A stretch of DNA of 64,000 nt from Paucimonas lemoignei (GTDB lineage Bacteria > Pseudomonadota > Gammaproteobacteria > Pseudomonadales > Pseudomonadaceae): NCBI GenBank assembly GCA_900475325.1, contig LS483371.1:4278001-4342000 (forward strand). Direction: 5' to 3'. Under the pieces are notes generated by a model, which did no database searches, was not told the origin of the DNA, and saw only the letters and a program-made list of their open reading frames with translations. Position 1 is the stretch's first letter. Each line of letters opens with the position of its first letter. Shown piece after piece: positions 1 through 9,551 of this stretch. The position numbers were made by a program, and so were the translations under genes.

Positions 1-392
1 CGCTGACGTCACCCCACGCCAATACAATCGCAATCCCAAACGCTTAAACATGACGCCCGTCGGTAAACGCTCGTATTCCGCCCATAACCTTCTAAGCTGA
101 CACATAGCCATCATGGCAATTTGCAGTCAGAGGCAGCGTTCGTGCACAGGACGCAGTAGCGGTAGCCGTGCTTTGCTAAGCCGCTCGCAATTCTGATAAT
201 TGGTGCTGGCCAAACGCCTGTATCTGAGTCAATATTTGTCACAGAATTGACGCCAAGGATCCGGCACATTGAGGCATGATGCTGGCCTCTTTGATAACCC
301 GGTTGAACATTTCGCTAAAAAGACGGTCAGAGAATGACATCTTGCGGCGACTTGCTAGAACCGCCTTTCCTCTGAACTAACCGGTTAAATAT
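1..392. other. Upstream region of amrZ, no gene seen
   Basis: No convincing reading frame, RNA gene or repeat is visible in these 392 bases. The segment ends in the amrZ ribosome-binding region and presumably carries its promoter. AmrZ is known to repress its own transcription in P. aeruginosa, so operator sites are expected here, but I could not assign one by eye. Confidence 0.5.
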
Positions 393-722
393 ATGAGCCC
401 TATGAAACAGGCTACTTATTCCAGCCGTACGGCTGACAAGTTCGTTGTACGTCTACCTGATGGCATGCGTAACCGCGTGCAAGAGGTAGCTAAAAACCAC
501 CACCGCAGCATGAACTCCGAGATTATTGCCCGTCTCGAACAAAGCCTGATTCAGGAAGGCGCACTGGGCGACGAGCCTAGCCTACGCCTTGATAGCCCTG
601 AGCTGTCCCTGCATGAACGTGAATTGCTGCAACGGTTTCGCCAGCTGTCCCACCGCCAGCAAAATGCGCTTGTTTCCCTCATCGCTCACGACACCGAACT
701 GGCAGCAGATAACGAAGACTGA
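393..722 (+). CDS. amrZ: AmrZ, ribbon-helix-helix regulator of alginate, motility and biofilm genes
   Basis: A 109-residue Arc/MetJ-type DNA-binding protein. The N-terminal beta strand and two helices (about residues 14-52) form the ribbon-helix-helix fold; K16, V18 and R20 in DKFVVRLP correspond to the DNA-contacting K18, V20 and R22 of P. aeruginosa AmrZ. The stretch [18 protein letters not shown] is nearly identical to that protein, and the C-terminal tetramerisation part ([18 protein letters not shown]) is also conserved. AmrZ both activates and represses, controlling alginate, flagellar, Psl polysaccharide and c-di-GMP genes; in P. fluorescens it represses flagella through fleQ. It stands alone with its own terminator directly downstream. 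The family assignment is close to certain; the target genes are inferred from other species. Confidence 0.95.
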   Translation: MSPMKQATYSSRTADKFVVRLPDGMRNRVQEVAKNHHRSMNSEIIARLEQSLIQEGALGDEPSLRLDSPELSLHERELLQRFRQLSHRQQNALVSLIAHDTELAADNED

Positions 723-742
723 CAGTTATAGCTAAATTCTTA

Positions 743-768
743 AGCCAGCGTAGTTGCTGGCTTTTTAT
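743..768 (+). terminator. Intrinsic terminator after amrZ
   Basis: The arms agccagc and gctggct enclose a short loop and are followed by a run of T, 20 bases after the amrZ stop codon. Confidence 0.8.
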
Positions 769-813
769 TGCAGTCCCGCTGCCTTATTTGCTGTAGGACA
801 CTTCCGCAATAAT

Positions 814-843
814 AAAAAAACCGCCCAATTGGGCGGTTTTTTT
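814..843 (-). terminator. Intrinsic terminator after mgtE, probably bidirectional
   Basis: A perfect palindrome (ccgcccaattgggcgg) is flanked by seven A on the left and seven T on the right. It therefore has a U tract in either direction. It lies just beyond the mgtE stop on the minus strand and can back up the amrZ terminator. Confidence 0.85.
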
Positions 844-854
844 GTATTGCTGAC

Positions 855-2297
855 TTAGAGCAGAAAGATCGTGGCAAGGCCCAGAAAGATGAAGAAGCCA
901 CCACTGTCCGTTACTGCAGTAATCATGACACTGGCGCCCATGGCCGGATCCCGCCCGAGCTTGGACAGGGTCATGGGGATCGTCACCCCCATCAGCGCCG
1001 CCAGCAGCAGGTTCAGCGTCATGGCCGCGGTCATCACAACCCCCAGTGACCAGCTGCCATAGAGCAGGTAGGCCACCACACCAATCACCCCGCCCCACAC
1101 CACGCCGTTGATCAACCCCACAGCCAGCTCTTTGCGCAGCAGGCGCTGGGTGTTGCCGGTATTGACCTGATCCAGCGCCATGGCCCGCACGATCATGGTG
1201 ATCGTCTGGTTGCCGGAGTTACCCCCGATGCCTGCCACGATAGGCATCAAGGCCGCCAGCGCCACCAGCTTCTCGATAGAGCCCTCAAACAGACCGATCA
1301 CCCGAGAGGCCACAAACGCGGTGATGAGATTGACCGCCAGCCAGGACCAACGGTTACGCAGTGAGCGCCAGACAGAGGCGAAGATATCTTCCTCTTCCCG
1401 CAAACCTGCCATGTTGAGCACTTCGGTTTCGCTCTCTTCACGAATCAGGTCGACCATTTCATCGATGGTCAGACGGCCGATGAGCTTGCCGTTCTTGTCC
1501 ACGACGGGCGAGGAAATAAGGTCATAACGCTCGAACGCCTGCGCAGCCTCGTAGGCATCGCCATCCGGGTGGAAACTCACCGGGTCATTGGCCATGACCT
1601 CCGACACCTGCTTGTCAGGGTCATTGACCAACAGACGCTTGATCGGCAGCACGCCCTTGAGCACGCCGTCGTAGTCGACCACAAACAGTTTGTCAGTGTG
1701 GCCTGGCAGTTCTTTAAGGCGACGCAGATAGCGCAGTACGACTTCAAGGCTGACATCCTCACGGATAGTCACCATCTCGAAGTCCATCAGGGCGCCGACC
1801 TGCTCTTCGTCGTAGGACAAGGCCGAACGCACGCGCTCTCGCTGCTGGGTATCCAGCGCTTCCATCAGCTCGTGGACGACGTCCCGAGGCAACTCAGGGG
1901 CAAGGTCAGCCAGTTCGTCGGCGTCCATCTCCTTGGCAGCCGCGAGCAGCTCGTGATCGTCCATGTCGGCGATCAGAGTTTCCCGTACGGAATCGGATAC
2001 TTCAAGAAGGATGTCGCCATCGCGCTCAGCCTTGACCAACTGCCAGACCGTCAGGCGGTCTTCCAGGGGCAACGCTTCGAGGATATAGGCGACGTCGGCG
2101 GAGTGAAGATCATCGAGCTTGCGTTGCAGCTCGACCAGGTTCTGCCGATGAACCAGGTTTTCTACGCGGTTCTGATTCTGACCCTCTTGGCGATGGGTCA
2201 AATCTTCCACAATACGCTGGCGCTGCAGAAGCTCGATTACTTGAGCAAGACGATCCTGAAGGCTTTCCTGCGTTTTTTTAACTTCTCTTTCGGTCAT
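855..2297 (-). CDS. mgtE: Magnesium transporter MgtE
   Basis: A 480-residue inner-membrane Mg2+ channel/transporter. The cytoplasmic N-terminal helical domain (about residues 30-165, with the acidic stretches typical of the Mg2+ sensor) is followed by a pair of CBS domains (about 165-290) and a five-helix membrane domain carrying the pore signature PIVAGIGGNSGNQT near residue 380. In the family, Mg2+ bound between the N and CBS domains closes the channel when cytoplasmic magnesium is high. I start at the Met of MTEREVKKTQ rather than ten codons upstream because family alignments begin near here. It is a single gene ending in an intrinsic terminator. Identification is firm; ion selectivity is from the family. 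Confidence 0.93.
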   Translation of the reverse strand: MTEREVKKTQESLQDRLAQVIELLQRQRIVEDLTHRQEGQNQNRVENLVHRQNLVELQRKLDDLHSADVAYILEALPLEDRLTVWQLVKAERDGDILLEVSDSVRETLIADMDDHELLAAAKEMDADELADLAPELPRDVVHELMEALDTQQRERVRSALSYDEEQVGALMDFEMVTIREDVSLEVVLRYLRRLKELPGHTDKLFVVDYDGVLKGVLPIKRLLVNDPDKQVSEVMANDPVSFHPDGDAYEAAQAFERYDLISSPVVDKNGKLIGRLTIDEMVDLIREESETEVLNMAGLREEEDIFASVWRSLRNRWSWLAVNLITAFVASRVIGLFEGSIEKLVALAALMPIVAGIGGNSGNQTITMIVRAMALDQVNTGNTQRLLRKELAVGLINGVVWGGVIGVVAYLLYGSWSLGVVMTAAMTLNLLLAALMGVTIPMTLSKLGRDPAMGASVMITAVTDSGGFFIFLGLATIFLL

Positions 2298-2608
2298 AGG
2301 CGAACTCCACTCCCAGCAGCGGAGCACGCCGGGGAGATCAATCAGTTAATGCATGATTGGTAAAACAAGCTGTTGAGTTGCTACTGGGTAAGTCCATGGA
2401 GGTTTTCCACAAGCCCCGGCGGGGCTGACGGGCGCAATCATACACCGGGTTGGCGCATCGCACGCTACAAAATTCTGGCTAGAACAAGTGCTTGCAGCAC
2501 AAAGTTAATCACTAAGGTCTGGGACGTCACATTCAGCGAAGAAAACACCTTCGCCACCGAAAAAGACCTTGGCTAGGCTTGCGCAGTACTCGTCACGGAA
2601 GACATCCC
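2298..2608. other. Divergent intergenic region between mgtE and the 2609 gene
   Basis: About 310 bases separate two divergently transcribed genes and must contain both promoters. I see no RNA gene, riboswitch or repeat. In particular I did not recognise an M-box or mgtA-type leader in front of mgtE. Confidence 0.4.
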
Positions 2609-3112
2609 ATGCACCTCAAAGCCAGCCTGCTTCTCGGAGTCATCCTGCTCGGCTCCACCCACTTGGGCCACTTTGCCCAGGCCTCAAGCGTTCAACGCTG
2701 CGAGGATGCCATGGGCAACGTTACATTTACCTCATTGGGTTGCCCGCACGGGCAGGACATGCGCTGGCAGGATGCCTATAACGCTCCGCCAGGCAGCACC
2801 GCTCACCTGCTGCCTCCCGCCGAACCCTCAGGCCGAGCCACTCCTCACGCAAACCGCGACAAAGACATCGTGGTGGCAGGCGAGCGAGACGACGGCTGCG
2901 GCAATCGGCTGAGTGCAGAGCAACGCCGACGGGCAATCATCAATCAGCAAACCCCACCCGGCATGACCAGGAGAGACGTCGAGAGCCTGTTAGGCCGACC
3001 TGACAAAGTGAGCAGCAGGAATGGAGAGACACGCTACGTGTATCACGAGAAGAAGGGGCGCAGCAGCCAGGTGACGTTTGACGAGAATGGATGCGTAAAA
3101 GGCAAACGCTAG
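2609..3112 (+). CDS. Small secreted protein: DUF4124-like N-terminus and SmpA/OmlA-like C-terminus
   Basis: A 167-residue protein with a signal peptide (MHLKASLLLGVILLGSTHLG, cleavage probably after FAQA). The segment after it (about residues 25-60) has the spacing of a DUF4124 domain, in which a short beta motif is held by two cysteines (SVQRCEDAMGNVTF, then LGC). The C-terminal part (about 120-165, GMTRRDVESLLGRPDKV) resembles the SmpA/OmlA/BamE-like fold, in which a helix precedes a G-x-P turn. I start at the Met preceding the hydrophobic signal; an in-frame ATG ten codons upstream would bury it. Location is probably the periplasm; function is unknown. A terminator follows the stop codon. 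Confidence 0.7.
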   Translation: MHLKASLLLGVILLGSTHLGHFAQASSVQRCEDAMGNVTFTSLGCPHGQDMRWQDAYNAPPGSTAHLLPPAEPSGRATPHANRDKDIVVAGERDDGCGNRLSAEQRRRAIINQQTPPGMTRRDVESLLGRPDKVSSRNGETRYVYHEKKGRSSQVTFDENGCVKGKR

Positions 3113-3117
3113 AAAGC

Positions 3118-3150
3118 AAAAAGCCCGTATCAGACGATACGGGCTTTTTG
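3118..3150 (+). terminator. Intrinsic terminator
   Basis: The arms aagcccgtat and atacgggctt end in a T run, directly after the stop at 3112. The A tract on its left side would also let it work for minus-strand transcripts coming from the tRNA cluster. Confidence 0.85.
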
Positions 3151-3155
3151 GTGTT

Positions 3156-3232
3156 TGGTGCACTCGACAGGATTCGAACCTGTGACCGCTCGGTTCGTAG
3201 CCGAGTACTCTATCCAGCTGAGCTACGAGTGC
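3156..3232 (-). tRNA. tRNA-Arg(ACG)
   Basis: On the minus strand the sequence folds into a 77-base tRNA with acceptor stem GCACTCG/CGAGTGC, anticodon loop CTACGAA (anticodon ACG, read as ICG after deamination), T-loop GGTTCGAATCC and an encoded CCA end. It is the first of two copies in tandem; the second lies 72 bases away. Confidence 0.97.
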
Positions 3233-3304
3233 ATTAGCGCTTGATAAACCAGATCACCGCTGGTTGAAACAGAGTTACTTGCATCACTGCAACTAACTCT
3301 TAAA

Positions 3305-3381
3305 TGGTGCACTCGACAGGATTCGAACCTGTGACCGCTCGGTTCGTAGCCGAGTACTCTATCCAGCTGAGCTACGAGTGC
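3305..3381 (-). tRNA. tRNA-Arg(ACG), second copy
   Basis: Sequence identical to the copy at 3156-3232 over all 77 bases, including the CCA end. Together with tRNA-Ser at 3488 it forms a minus-strand cluster directly downstream of rsmA, the same arrangement as in P. aeruginosa. Confidence 0.97.
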
Positions 3382-3487
3382 ATTTGTTGCCGCGCATTAT
3401 AGGCCGTCGATTCTTTTGGTCAAGCACTTTCTCTAGTAAATTCAACAACTTACTGTTAAAGCCAGAAACAACGTACTAAGCAAATAA

Positions 3488-3578
3488 TGGCGGAGAACGG
3501 GGGATTCGAACCCCCGACACCCTTGTGAGGTGTACTCCCTTAGCAGGGGAGCGCCTTCGGCCACTCGGCCAGCTCTCC
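3488..3578 (-). tRNA. tRNA-Ser(GCT)
   Basis: A 91-base class II tRNA on the minus strand. Anticodon loop CTGCTAA gives anticodon GCT for AGC/AGU codons. It has the long variable arm expected of serine tRNAs, the T-arm GGGGGATTCGAACCCCC (plus-strand view) and an encoded CCA. Confidence 0.96.
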
Positions 3579-3640
3579 GCAACACGGGGCGTATAATAAC
3601 CACCCTTTTCCCCGTTTGCAAACCAAAAATTCAATAAAAA

Positions 3641-3829
3641 TTAATGGCTTGGTTCTTCGTCCTTCTCTTTCTTGATACGCAGGTAAATCTCTTCACGGTG
3701 AACAGCCACTTCCTTGGGTGCATTGACACCAATGCGCACTTGATTGCCTTTGACGCCCAGCACGGTCACGGTGATTTCTCCATCACCAATGATCAGGCTT
3801 TCTGCGCAGCGACGAGTCAGAATCAGCAT
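3641..3829 (-). CDS. csrA: CsrA/RsmA carbon-storage global regulator
   Basis: A 62-residue RNA-binding protein. The start MLILTRR and the C-terminal region with [12 protein letters not shown] are the two strands that form the RNA-binding face of the dimer; R44 (in VHREEI) is the key contact in the family. It binds GGA motifs in mRNA leaders, usually blocking translation, and is titrated by RsmX/Y/Z small RNAs under GacS/GacA control. A strong ribosome-binding site (aggagaaagg) precedes the ATG. It follows lysC and alaS on the same strand, as across Pseudomonas. Several csrA paralogues exist in fluorescent pseudomonads; this locus corresponds to rsmA by synteny. Confidence 0.96.
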   Translation of the reverse strand: MLILTRRCAESLIIGDGEITVTVLGVKGNQVRIGVNAPKEVAVHREEIYLRIKKEKDEEPSH

Positions 3830-3998
3830 ACCTTTCTCCTCACGGATTACATTCAGGGACTACAGCTGCAGGGCCGGAAGGCGACGCCCGCGAATTCCTC
3901 ACGGCTGTAACCAGCGTATCGACAGGCAAAAACAAAAGCACAGGTTTGCCCATCAAAAACACAGAGGGCGCAGTCAATCCGCGCCCTCGGTCGATACA

Positions 3999-5231
3999 TC
4001 ACTCACCCTGTCGGGGAGCATCCAGCTCAAAAGCCGTATGCAGCGCACGCACTGCCAGCTCCAGGTACTTCTCTTCGATCACCACCGACACCTTGATCTC
4101 CGACGTCGAGATCATCTGGATGTTGATGGTTTCCTTGGCCAGGGATTCGAACATGCGGCTGGCCACGCCTGCGTGGGAGCGCATGCCGACACCCACGATG
4201 GAGACCTTGGCAATCTTGGTGTCGCCAATGACTTCACGAGCGTTGATTTCGCGAGCCGTGGCTTCAAGCACCTGCAAGGCCGCCTGATAGTCATTGCGAT
4301 GCACCGTGAAGGTGAAGTCGGTGGTGTTATCGTGCGCAACGTTCTGCACGATCATGTCGACTTCGATGTTCGCGCCACTGATAGGCCCGAGAATTTTGAA
4401 CGCCACGCCCGGGGTGTCTGGCACGCCACGGATAGTCAGCTTGGCTTCATCGCGGTTGAAAGCGATGCCGGAAATGATCGGCTGTTCCATGGATTCCTCT
4501 TCGTCAATGGTAATGAGGGTGCCTGGACCCTCCTTGAAGCTGTGCAATACGCGCAGCGGGACGTTGTACTTGCCGGCAAACTCGACCGCACGGATCTGCA
4601 ATACCTTGGAACCGAGGCTGGCCATTTCCAGCATCTCTTCGAACGTGATCTTGTCCAGGCGCTGAGCCTGGGAGACCACGCGCGGATCGGTGGTGTAGAC
4701 GCCGTCGACATCGGTGTAGATCTGGCACTCGTCAGCCTTGAGCGCTGCAGCCAGTGCCACACCGGTGGTGTCTGAGCCGCCACGACCCAGGGTCGTGATA
4801 TTGCCGTTCTCGTCCACACCCTGGAAGCCCGCGACGACGACAACACGACCGGCCTTCAGATCCGAGCGAATCTTCTGGTCGTCAATCTGCAGGATCCGCG
4901 CCTTGTTATGCGCACTGTCGGTCAGGATACGCACCTGGTTGCCGGTGTAGGACACCGCAGGCACGCCGCGCTTCATCAACGCCATGGCCAGCAACGCGAT
5001 AGTCACTTGCTCGCCTGTGGACACGATCACATCCAGTTCGCGAGGAACCGGCTGATCACTGATCTGTTTGGCCAGATCGATCAAGCGATTGGTTTCACCG
5101 CTCATGGCAGACAGCACGACCACCAGGTCATCGCCCGCTTCGCGGAATTTCTTGATTTTGTCGGCCACCTGTTCGATACGCTCTACAGAGCCCACCGAGG
5201 TGCCGCCAAACTTCTGTACGATCAAAGCCAT
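3999..5231 (-). CDS. lysC: Aspartate kinase LysC
   Basis: A 410-residue enzyme that phosphorylates L-aspartate, the first step towards lysine, threonine, methionine and diaminopimelate. The N-terminal kinase domain starts with VQKFGGTSVGS, and GRGGSDTTGVALAAAL (about residues 145-160) is the substrate-binding loop. Two ACT domains occupy about residues 262-405 and mediate feedback inhibition. Met248 inside the gene is preceded by a gaggaa ribosome-binding sequence, so a separate regulatory beta subunit may be made from the same gene, as in other alpha2beta2 aspartate kinases. It lies 92 bases downstream of alaS and is probably co-transcribed. Confidence 0.95.
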   Translation of the reverse strand: MALIVQKFGGTSVGSVERIEQVADKIKKFREAGDDLVVVLSAMSGETNRLIDLAKQISDQPVPRELDVIVSTGEQVTIALLAMALMKRGVPAVSYTGNQVRILTDSAHNKARILQIDDQKIRSDLKAGRVVVVAGFQGVDENGNITTLGRGGSDTTGVALAAALKADECQIYTDVDGVYTTDPRVVSQAQRLDKITFEEMLEMASLGSKVLQIRAVEFAGKYNVPLRVLHSFKEGPGTLITIDEEESMEQPIISGIAFNRDEAKLTIRGVPDTPGVAFKILGPISGANIEVDMIVQNVAHDNTTDFTFTVHRNDYQAALQVLEATAREINAREVIGDTKIAKVSIVGVGMRSHAGVASRMFESLAKETINIQMISTSEIKVSVVIEEKYLELAVRALHTAFELDAPRQGE

Positions 5232-5323
5232 CTCAAAGCCGCCTCTGCCCGATTAAGGGCGCCCATTAAACGTTTGAATCCAAGCGTCAGACCCGCTGCT
5301 CGCAACGGGCCTGACAGGTCGAC

Positions 5324-7948
5324 TTAAATACCCTGCTCAACGAAAGGCACGGTCAACGCCAGCGCTGCATCCAGTGCGCCTGCGTCAACACCGCCGCCTT
5401 GCGCCATGTCAGGACGACCGCCGCCTTTACCGCCTACGGCAGCAGCAGCCTGCTTCATCAAATCACCGGCTTTGAGTTGGCCAGTCAGGTCCTTGGTTAC
5501 GCCTGCAACCAGTACGACCTTATCTTCATGCACACCGCCGAGCAGGATCACTGCGCGGCCGAGCTTGTTCTTCAGTTGATCGACCAGCGCCAACAGCGCT
5601 TTGCCATCCTGACCGTCCAGGCGCACGGCCAGCACTTTCACACCTTTGACATCCAACGCAGCCGACGACAAGTCGTCGCCTGCAGCACTGGCGGCCTTGG
5701 CCTGCAATTGTTCCAGTTGTTTTTCCAGCAAGCGGTTGCGCTCAAGCACAGCCGACAGCTTGTCCAGCAGGTTGTCGCGATTGCCCTTGATCAGGGTCGC
5801 AGCTTCCTTGAGTTGATCTTCTGCGGCATTGAGGTAACCCAGCGCTGCTGCGCCGGTGACTGCTTCAATGCGTCGAACGCCAGCAGCAACGCCGCCTTCG
5901 CTGATGATCTTGAACACGGCGATATCGCCGGTACGGTTGGCGTGGATACCACCACACAACTCGACAGAGAAATCGCCGCCCATGCTCAGGACGCGCACGC
6001 TGTCGCCGTACTTCTCGCCGAACAGTGCCATGGCGCCACGCGCCTTCGCGGTCTCGATATCGGTTTCTACGGTTTCCACCGCTGTGTTCTTGCGCACTTC
6101 GGCGTTGACGATGTCTTCCAGTGCTTTCAACTGCTCAGGCTTGATGGCTTCGAAGTGGCTGAAGTCAAAGCGCAGACGCTGACTGTCAACCAGAGAGCCT
6201 TTCTGCTGAACGTGCTCGCCCAGTACCTGGCGCAATGCAGCGTGCAGCAAGTGGGTTGCAGAGTGGTTCAGGGCCGTAGCGTTACGGACTTCGGCATTCA
6301 CCTCGGTGCTCACCGAAGCGCCCACCATCAAGGTGCCTGACGCCACGACGCCGTGATGCAGGAAAGCACCGCCGGTCTTGGTGGTGTCACGTACGTCAAA
6401 GCGCACTTCGCCAGCGCTGATGTAGCCGCCGTCACCAATCTGGCCACCGGACTCAGCATAGAAAGGTGTGGTGTCGAGAATCACCACGCCCTCTTCGCCT
6501 TCGCCCAGTTGCTCGACCTTCTGGCCTTCTTTATAGAGAGCAACGATTTTCGCGTCGCCACGGGTAGCCTTGTAACCGGTGAACTCGGTGGCCACGTCAA
6601 CCTTCACCAGGCTGTTGTAATCCATGCCGAACGAACTGGCCGAACGAGCACGTACACGCTGCGCATCCATCTCGCGCTCGAACCCAGCCTCGTCGAGGGT
6701 CAGGTTGCGTTCGCGGGCGATGTCACCGGTCAGGTCCATCGGAAAACCGTAGGTGTCGTAGAGTTTGAACACCACGTCGCCCGGCACCACGGTGCCTTTA
6801 AGATCAGCCAGATCCTGCTCGAGGATTTTCAGGCCCTGCTCCAGGGTCTTGGCGAATTGCTCTTCTTCGGCCTTGAGCACGCGCTCGATGTGAGCTTGCT
6901 GCTGGGTCAGTTCCGGGAACGCAGTGCCCATTTCAGCAACCAGTGCGGCAACGATCTGGTAGAAGAAGCTGCCCTTGGCGCCCAGCTTGTTGCCGTGACG
7001 GCAGGCGCGGCGAATGATACGGCGCAGCACGTAGCCGCGGCCTTCATTGGAAGGCAGCACGCCATCAGCAATCAGGAAACCGCACGAGCGGATGTGGTCA
7101 GCCACGACTTTCAGGGAAGCCTGATTATCGTTGGTGCAGCCGATCGCTTTTGCAGCCGCAGCCAGCAGGCTCTGGAACAGGTCGATCTCGTAGTTCGAGT
7201 TGACGTGTTGCAGAACGGCGCTGACACGCTCCAGGCCCATGCCGGTGTCCACCGACGGCGCTGGCAACGGGTGCAACACGCCATCAGCGGTGCGGTTGAA
7301 CTGCATGAAAACGTTGTTCCAGATCTCGATGTAACGGTCGCCGTCTTCTTCCGGCGAACCCGGTGGGCCGCCCCAGATTTCAGGGCCGTGATCGAAGAAG
7401 ATCTCGGTGCAAGGGCCGCATGGGCCGGTATCGCCCATGGTCCAGAAGTTGTCCGACGCGTAAGGCGCGCCTTTGTTATCGCCGATGCGAACCATGCGCT
7501 CGGCAGGTACACCGATCTCTTTGGTCCAGATGTCATAGGCTTCATCGTCGGTGGCATAGACCGTGACCCAGAGTTTTTCCTTGGGCAGGTTCAGCCACTT
7601 GTCCGACGTCAGGAAGGTCCAGGCGTAGGTAATCGCGTCACGCTTGAAGTAGTCACCGAAGCTGAAGTTGCCCAGCATTTCAAAGAAGGTGTGGTGACGC
7701 GCGGTATAGCCGACGTTTTCCAGGTCGTTGTGCTTGCCACCGGCACGCACGCACTTCTGGCTGCTGACTGCACGGGTGTAGGCCCGCTTTTCCTGGCCCA
7801 GGAAGCAATCCTTGAACTGGTTCATGCCTGCGTTGGTAAACAGCAGGGTCGGGTCGTTGCCCGGAATCAAGGAGCTGGAGGCGACACGGGTGTGACCCTG
7901 CTCTTCGAAGAAGCCAAGGAAGGCTTCACGGATTTCTGCGCTTTTCAT
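5324..7948 (-). CDS. alaS: Alanyl-tRNA synthetase
   Basis: An 874-residue class II synthetase that charges tRNA-Ala. Motifs in order: the aminoacylation core with [15 protein letters not shown] near residue 40, the editing domain with [15 protein letters not shown] around residue 560, the editing zinc site [15 protein letters not shown] near 660, and the C-Ala domain ending with a glycine-rich [16 protein letters not shown] start at [14 protein letters not shown]; the frame stays open 25 codons upstream but family members begin here. On the minus strand a TATAAT at 8022-8027 is a possible -10 element. It is followed by lysC and csrA in conserved order. Confidence 0.97.
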   Translation of the reverse strand: MKSAEIREAFLGFFEEQGHTRVASSSLIPGNDPTLLFTNAGMNQFKDCFLGQEKRAYTRAVSSQKCVRAGGKHNDLENVGYTARHHTFFEMLGNFSFGDYFKRDAITYAWTFLTSDKWLNLPKEKLWVTVYATDDEAYDIWTKEIGVPAERMVRIGDNKGAPYASDNFWTMGDTGPCGPCTEIFFDHGPEIWGGPPGSPEEDGDRYIEIWNNVFMQFNRTADGVLHPLPAPSVDTGMGLERVSAVLQHVNSNYEIDLFQSLLAAAAKAIGCTNDNQASLKVVADHIRSCGFLIADGVLPSNEGRGYVLRRIIRRACRHGNKLGAKGSFFYQIVAALVAEMGTAFPELTQQQAHIERVLKAEEEQFAKTLEQGLKILEQDLADLKGTVVPGDVVFKLYDTYGFPMDLTGDIARERNLTLDEAGFEREMDAQRVRARSASSFGMDYNSLVKVDVATEFTGYKATRGDAKIVALYKEGQKVEQLGEGEEGVVILDTTPFYAESGGQIGDGGYISAGEVRFDVRDTTKTGGAFLHHGVVASGTLMVGASVSTEVNAEVRNATALNHSATHLLHAALRQVLGEHVQQKGSLVDSQRLRFDFSHFEAIKPEQLKALEDIVNAEVRKNTAVETVETDIETAKARGAMALFGEKYGDSVRVLSMGGDFSVELCGGIHANRTGDIAVFKIISEGGVAAGVRRIEAVTGAAALGYLNAAEDQLKEAATLIKGNRDNLLDKLSAVLERNRLLEKQLEQLQAKAASAAGDDLSSAALDVKGVKVLAVRLDGQDGKALLALVDQLKNKLGRAVILLGGVHEDKVVLVAGVTKDLTGQLKAGDLMKQAAAAVGGKGGGRPDMAQGGGVDAGALDAALALTVPFVEQGI

Positions 7949-8021
7949 AGGTTCTTCCACGGAGACTGCGGCCAGAGGCAAGTGCAAAACGTCATGTGAC
8001 GTAGCGACGGCAAAGGGCCGC

Positions 8022-8027
8022 ATTATA
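8022..8027 (-). promoter_or_regulatory. Candidate -10 element of the alaS promoter
   Basis: The minus strand reads TATAAT about 74 bases before the alaS start codon. No good -35 hexamer lies 17 bases upstream, so this is a weak call based on the -10 alone. Confidence 0.35.
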
Positions 8028-8092
8028 TAGGCGTTGCGTCGCCGGTACAGTCTGTTTGTACGATAGAGACAAGCTACTGGACTATCGGCACC

Positions 8093-9097
8093 TCAGGTAC
8101 GGGAAAAATCGGCGAACGCAGCGATGACTTGTTCGATCTGCTCGCGGGACACATCCAGGTGCGTGACCATGCGCAAGCGTGGCGCAGCGCTGAGGCTGAT
8201 CCCGCGCTTGGCACAAAAGGCCTTCAGGGCCTGAGCGCGGTCGCCCATCTGCACGTACACCATGTTGGTCTGCACCGGTTCAACTTCATAACCCAAGGCA
8301 GTCAGCCCTTCGGCCAACAGTGCTGCATTGGCGTGATCGTCCGCCAGGCGCTCAACGTTATGATCCAGCGCGTACAACCCCGCCGCTGCCAGCAATCCAG
8401 CCTGGCGCATGCCGCCGCCCACCATCTTGCGCAGCCGACGAGCCTTGCCAATCAACGCTTCCGAGCCGCAGAGCACCGAGCCAATCGGAGCGCCAAGGCC
8501 TTTGGACAGGCAGATCGACACCGAATCGAAGTGCTGCGCGATCTCACGGGCATCAACCCCCAGCTTGACCGCGGCGTTGTACAGTCGCGCGCCGTCCAGA
8601 TGCAGGGCCAGGCCGTGATCCCGGGTGAATTTGCGCGCCGCCAGCACATAGCTCATCGGCAACACCTTGCCTTGCATGGTGTTTTCCAGGGCCAACAGTT
8701 TGCTGCGGGCAAAATGGAAATCGTCCGGCTTGAGGGTCGCCAGCACCTGATCCAGATCCAGTGAGCCATCGGCCTGATTTTCCAGGGGCTGCGGCTGGAT
8801 CGAACCTAATACGGCTGCACCACCCGCTTCGTATTTATAGGTGTGCGCCTGCTGGCCGACGATGTATTCATCGCCACGCTCGCAATGGGCCATCAAGCCC
8901 AGCAGATTGCTCATCGTACCGCTGGGGACGAACAGCGCCGCCTTGAAACCCAGGCGCTGGGCCAGGGTCGCCTCCAGCTGATTGACCGTCGGGTCTTCGC
9001 CATACACATCGTCGCCCAGAGGCGCCAGCGCCATGGCCGCACGCATGCCGGCACTGGGTTGGGTCACTGTGTCGCTGCGCAAATCGATAACCGTCAC
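8093..9097 (-). CDS. ltaE: Low-specificity L-threonine aldolase
   Basis: A 334-residue PLP enzyme of the beta-eliminating lyase fold, splitting L-threonine and L-allo-threonine into glycine and acetaldehyde. The start [19 protein letters not shown] is the family hallmark, the PLP lysine is in [14 protein letters not shown] (about residue 205), and [15 protein letters not shown] (about 28-42) lines the active site. Length is typical. It sits between alaS and the ast operon, as in P. aeruginosa, but here the riboswitch-ribH2 unit separates it from astE. It is probably transcribed alone. Confidence 0.94.
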   Translation of the reverse strand: MTVIDLRSDTVTQPSAGMRAAMALAPLGDDVYGEDPTVNQLEATLAQRLGFKAALFVPSGTMSNLLGLMAHCERGDEYIVGQQAHTYKYEAGGAAVLGSIQPQPLENQADGSLDLDQVLATLKPDDFHFARSKLLALENTMQGKVLPMSYVLAARKFTRDHGLALHLDGARLYNAAVKLGVDAREIAQHFDSVSICLSKGLGAPIGSVLCGSEALIGKARRLRKMVGGGMRQAGLLAAAGLYALDHNVERLADDHANAALLAEGLTALGYEVEPVQTNMVYVQMGDRAQALKAFCAKRGISLSAAPRLRMVTHLDVSREQIEQVIAAFADFSRT

Positions 9098-9258
9098 GAT
9101 AAAGCTCCCTGAAGAAGGCGAACCTCAGTTCTGAGGCCTGGGCTTGGGATAATCAAGGTATTGATCGGTAATTCCAAGGATTCGTTATAAGAAAAAGTAC
9201 GCATCACCGAAGGAAAGCGTCCATGCACATTGCGCAGATCTGTGATAAAAACTGCACG

Positions 9259-9279
9259 CCGACGACGATTATCGTCGGC
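9259..9279 (+). promoter_or_regulatory. Hairpin just upstream of the FMN riboswitch
   Basis: The arms gccgacgacgat and atcgtcggc form a tight stem immediately before the riboswitch. There is no T tract, so it is not a standard terminator. It may insulate the aptamer fold or be part of the 5' end of the transcript. Confidence 0.4.
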
Positions 9280-9429
9280 AACGTTCTCAGGGCGGGGTGC
9301 GATTCCCCACCGGCGGTAATGACGCGCAATGCGTTTAGCCCGCGAGCGCTCATCGGGTTCACCTGATGAGGTCAGCAGACCCGGTTGGATTCCGGGGCCG
9401 ACGGTCATAGTCCGGATGAAGAGAGAACG
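9280..9429 (+). promoter_or_regulatory. FMN riboswitch (RFN element)
   Basis: The conserved RFN core is visible: a 5' arm gttctcaggg, the block gcggggtgcgattcccc followed by accggcggtaatga, the block agcccgcgagcgctc, then ggttcacctgatgaggtc with gcagacccggttggattccg and ccgacggtcatagtccggat, closed by gagagaac. FMN binding shuts down downstream riboflavin-related genes. The next gene, 120 bases on, is a lumazine synthase, which fits. Whether control acts by termination or by hiding the ribosome-binding site cannot be settled by eye; I see no clear T-run terminator before 9552. Confidence 0.95.
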
Positions 9430-9551
9430 GGACTGGCACCACCGGATCGTTTCGCGAGCATTGCCACGTCTTACGTGGGGCTGGCGGTCGTACCCTGGCA
9501 TCCCTTTCGATCCAAAGCGCCCTGTTTTTTCATAGACAGGAGACAGAACTG

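Noticed and set aside
1569..2363. Plus-strand frame of 264 codons opposite mgtE
   Set aside because: It is the complement of conserved MgtE coding sequence with no domain of its own; similar long antisense frames occur opposite alaS, fadE and the ast genes because of high third-position GC.
3156..3381. Duplicated tRNA-Arg genes as an attachment-site duplication from an integrated element
   Set aside because: Both copies are full length and only 72 bases apart, and no integrase is near; simple tandem gene duplication explains it.
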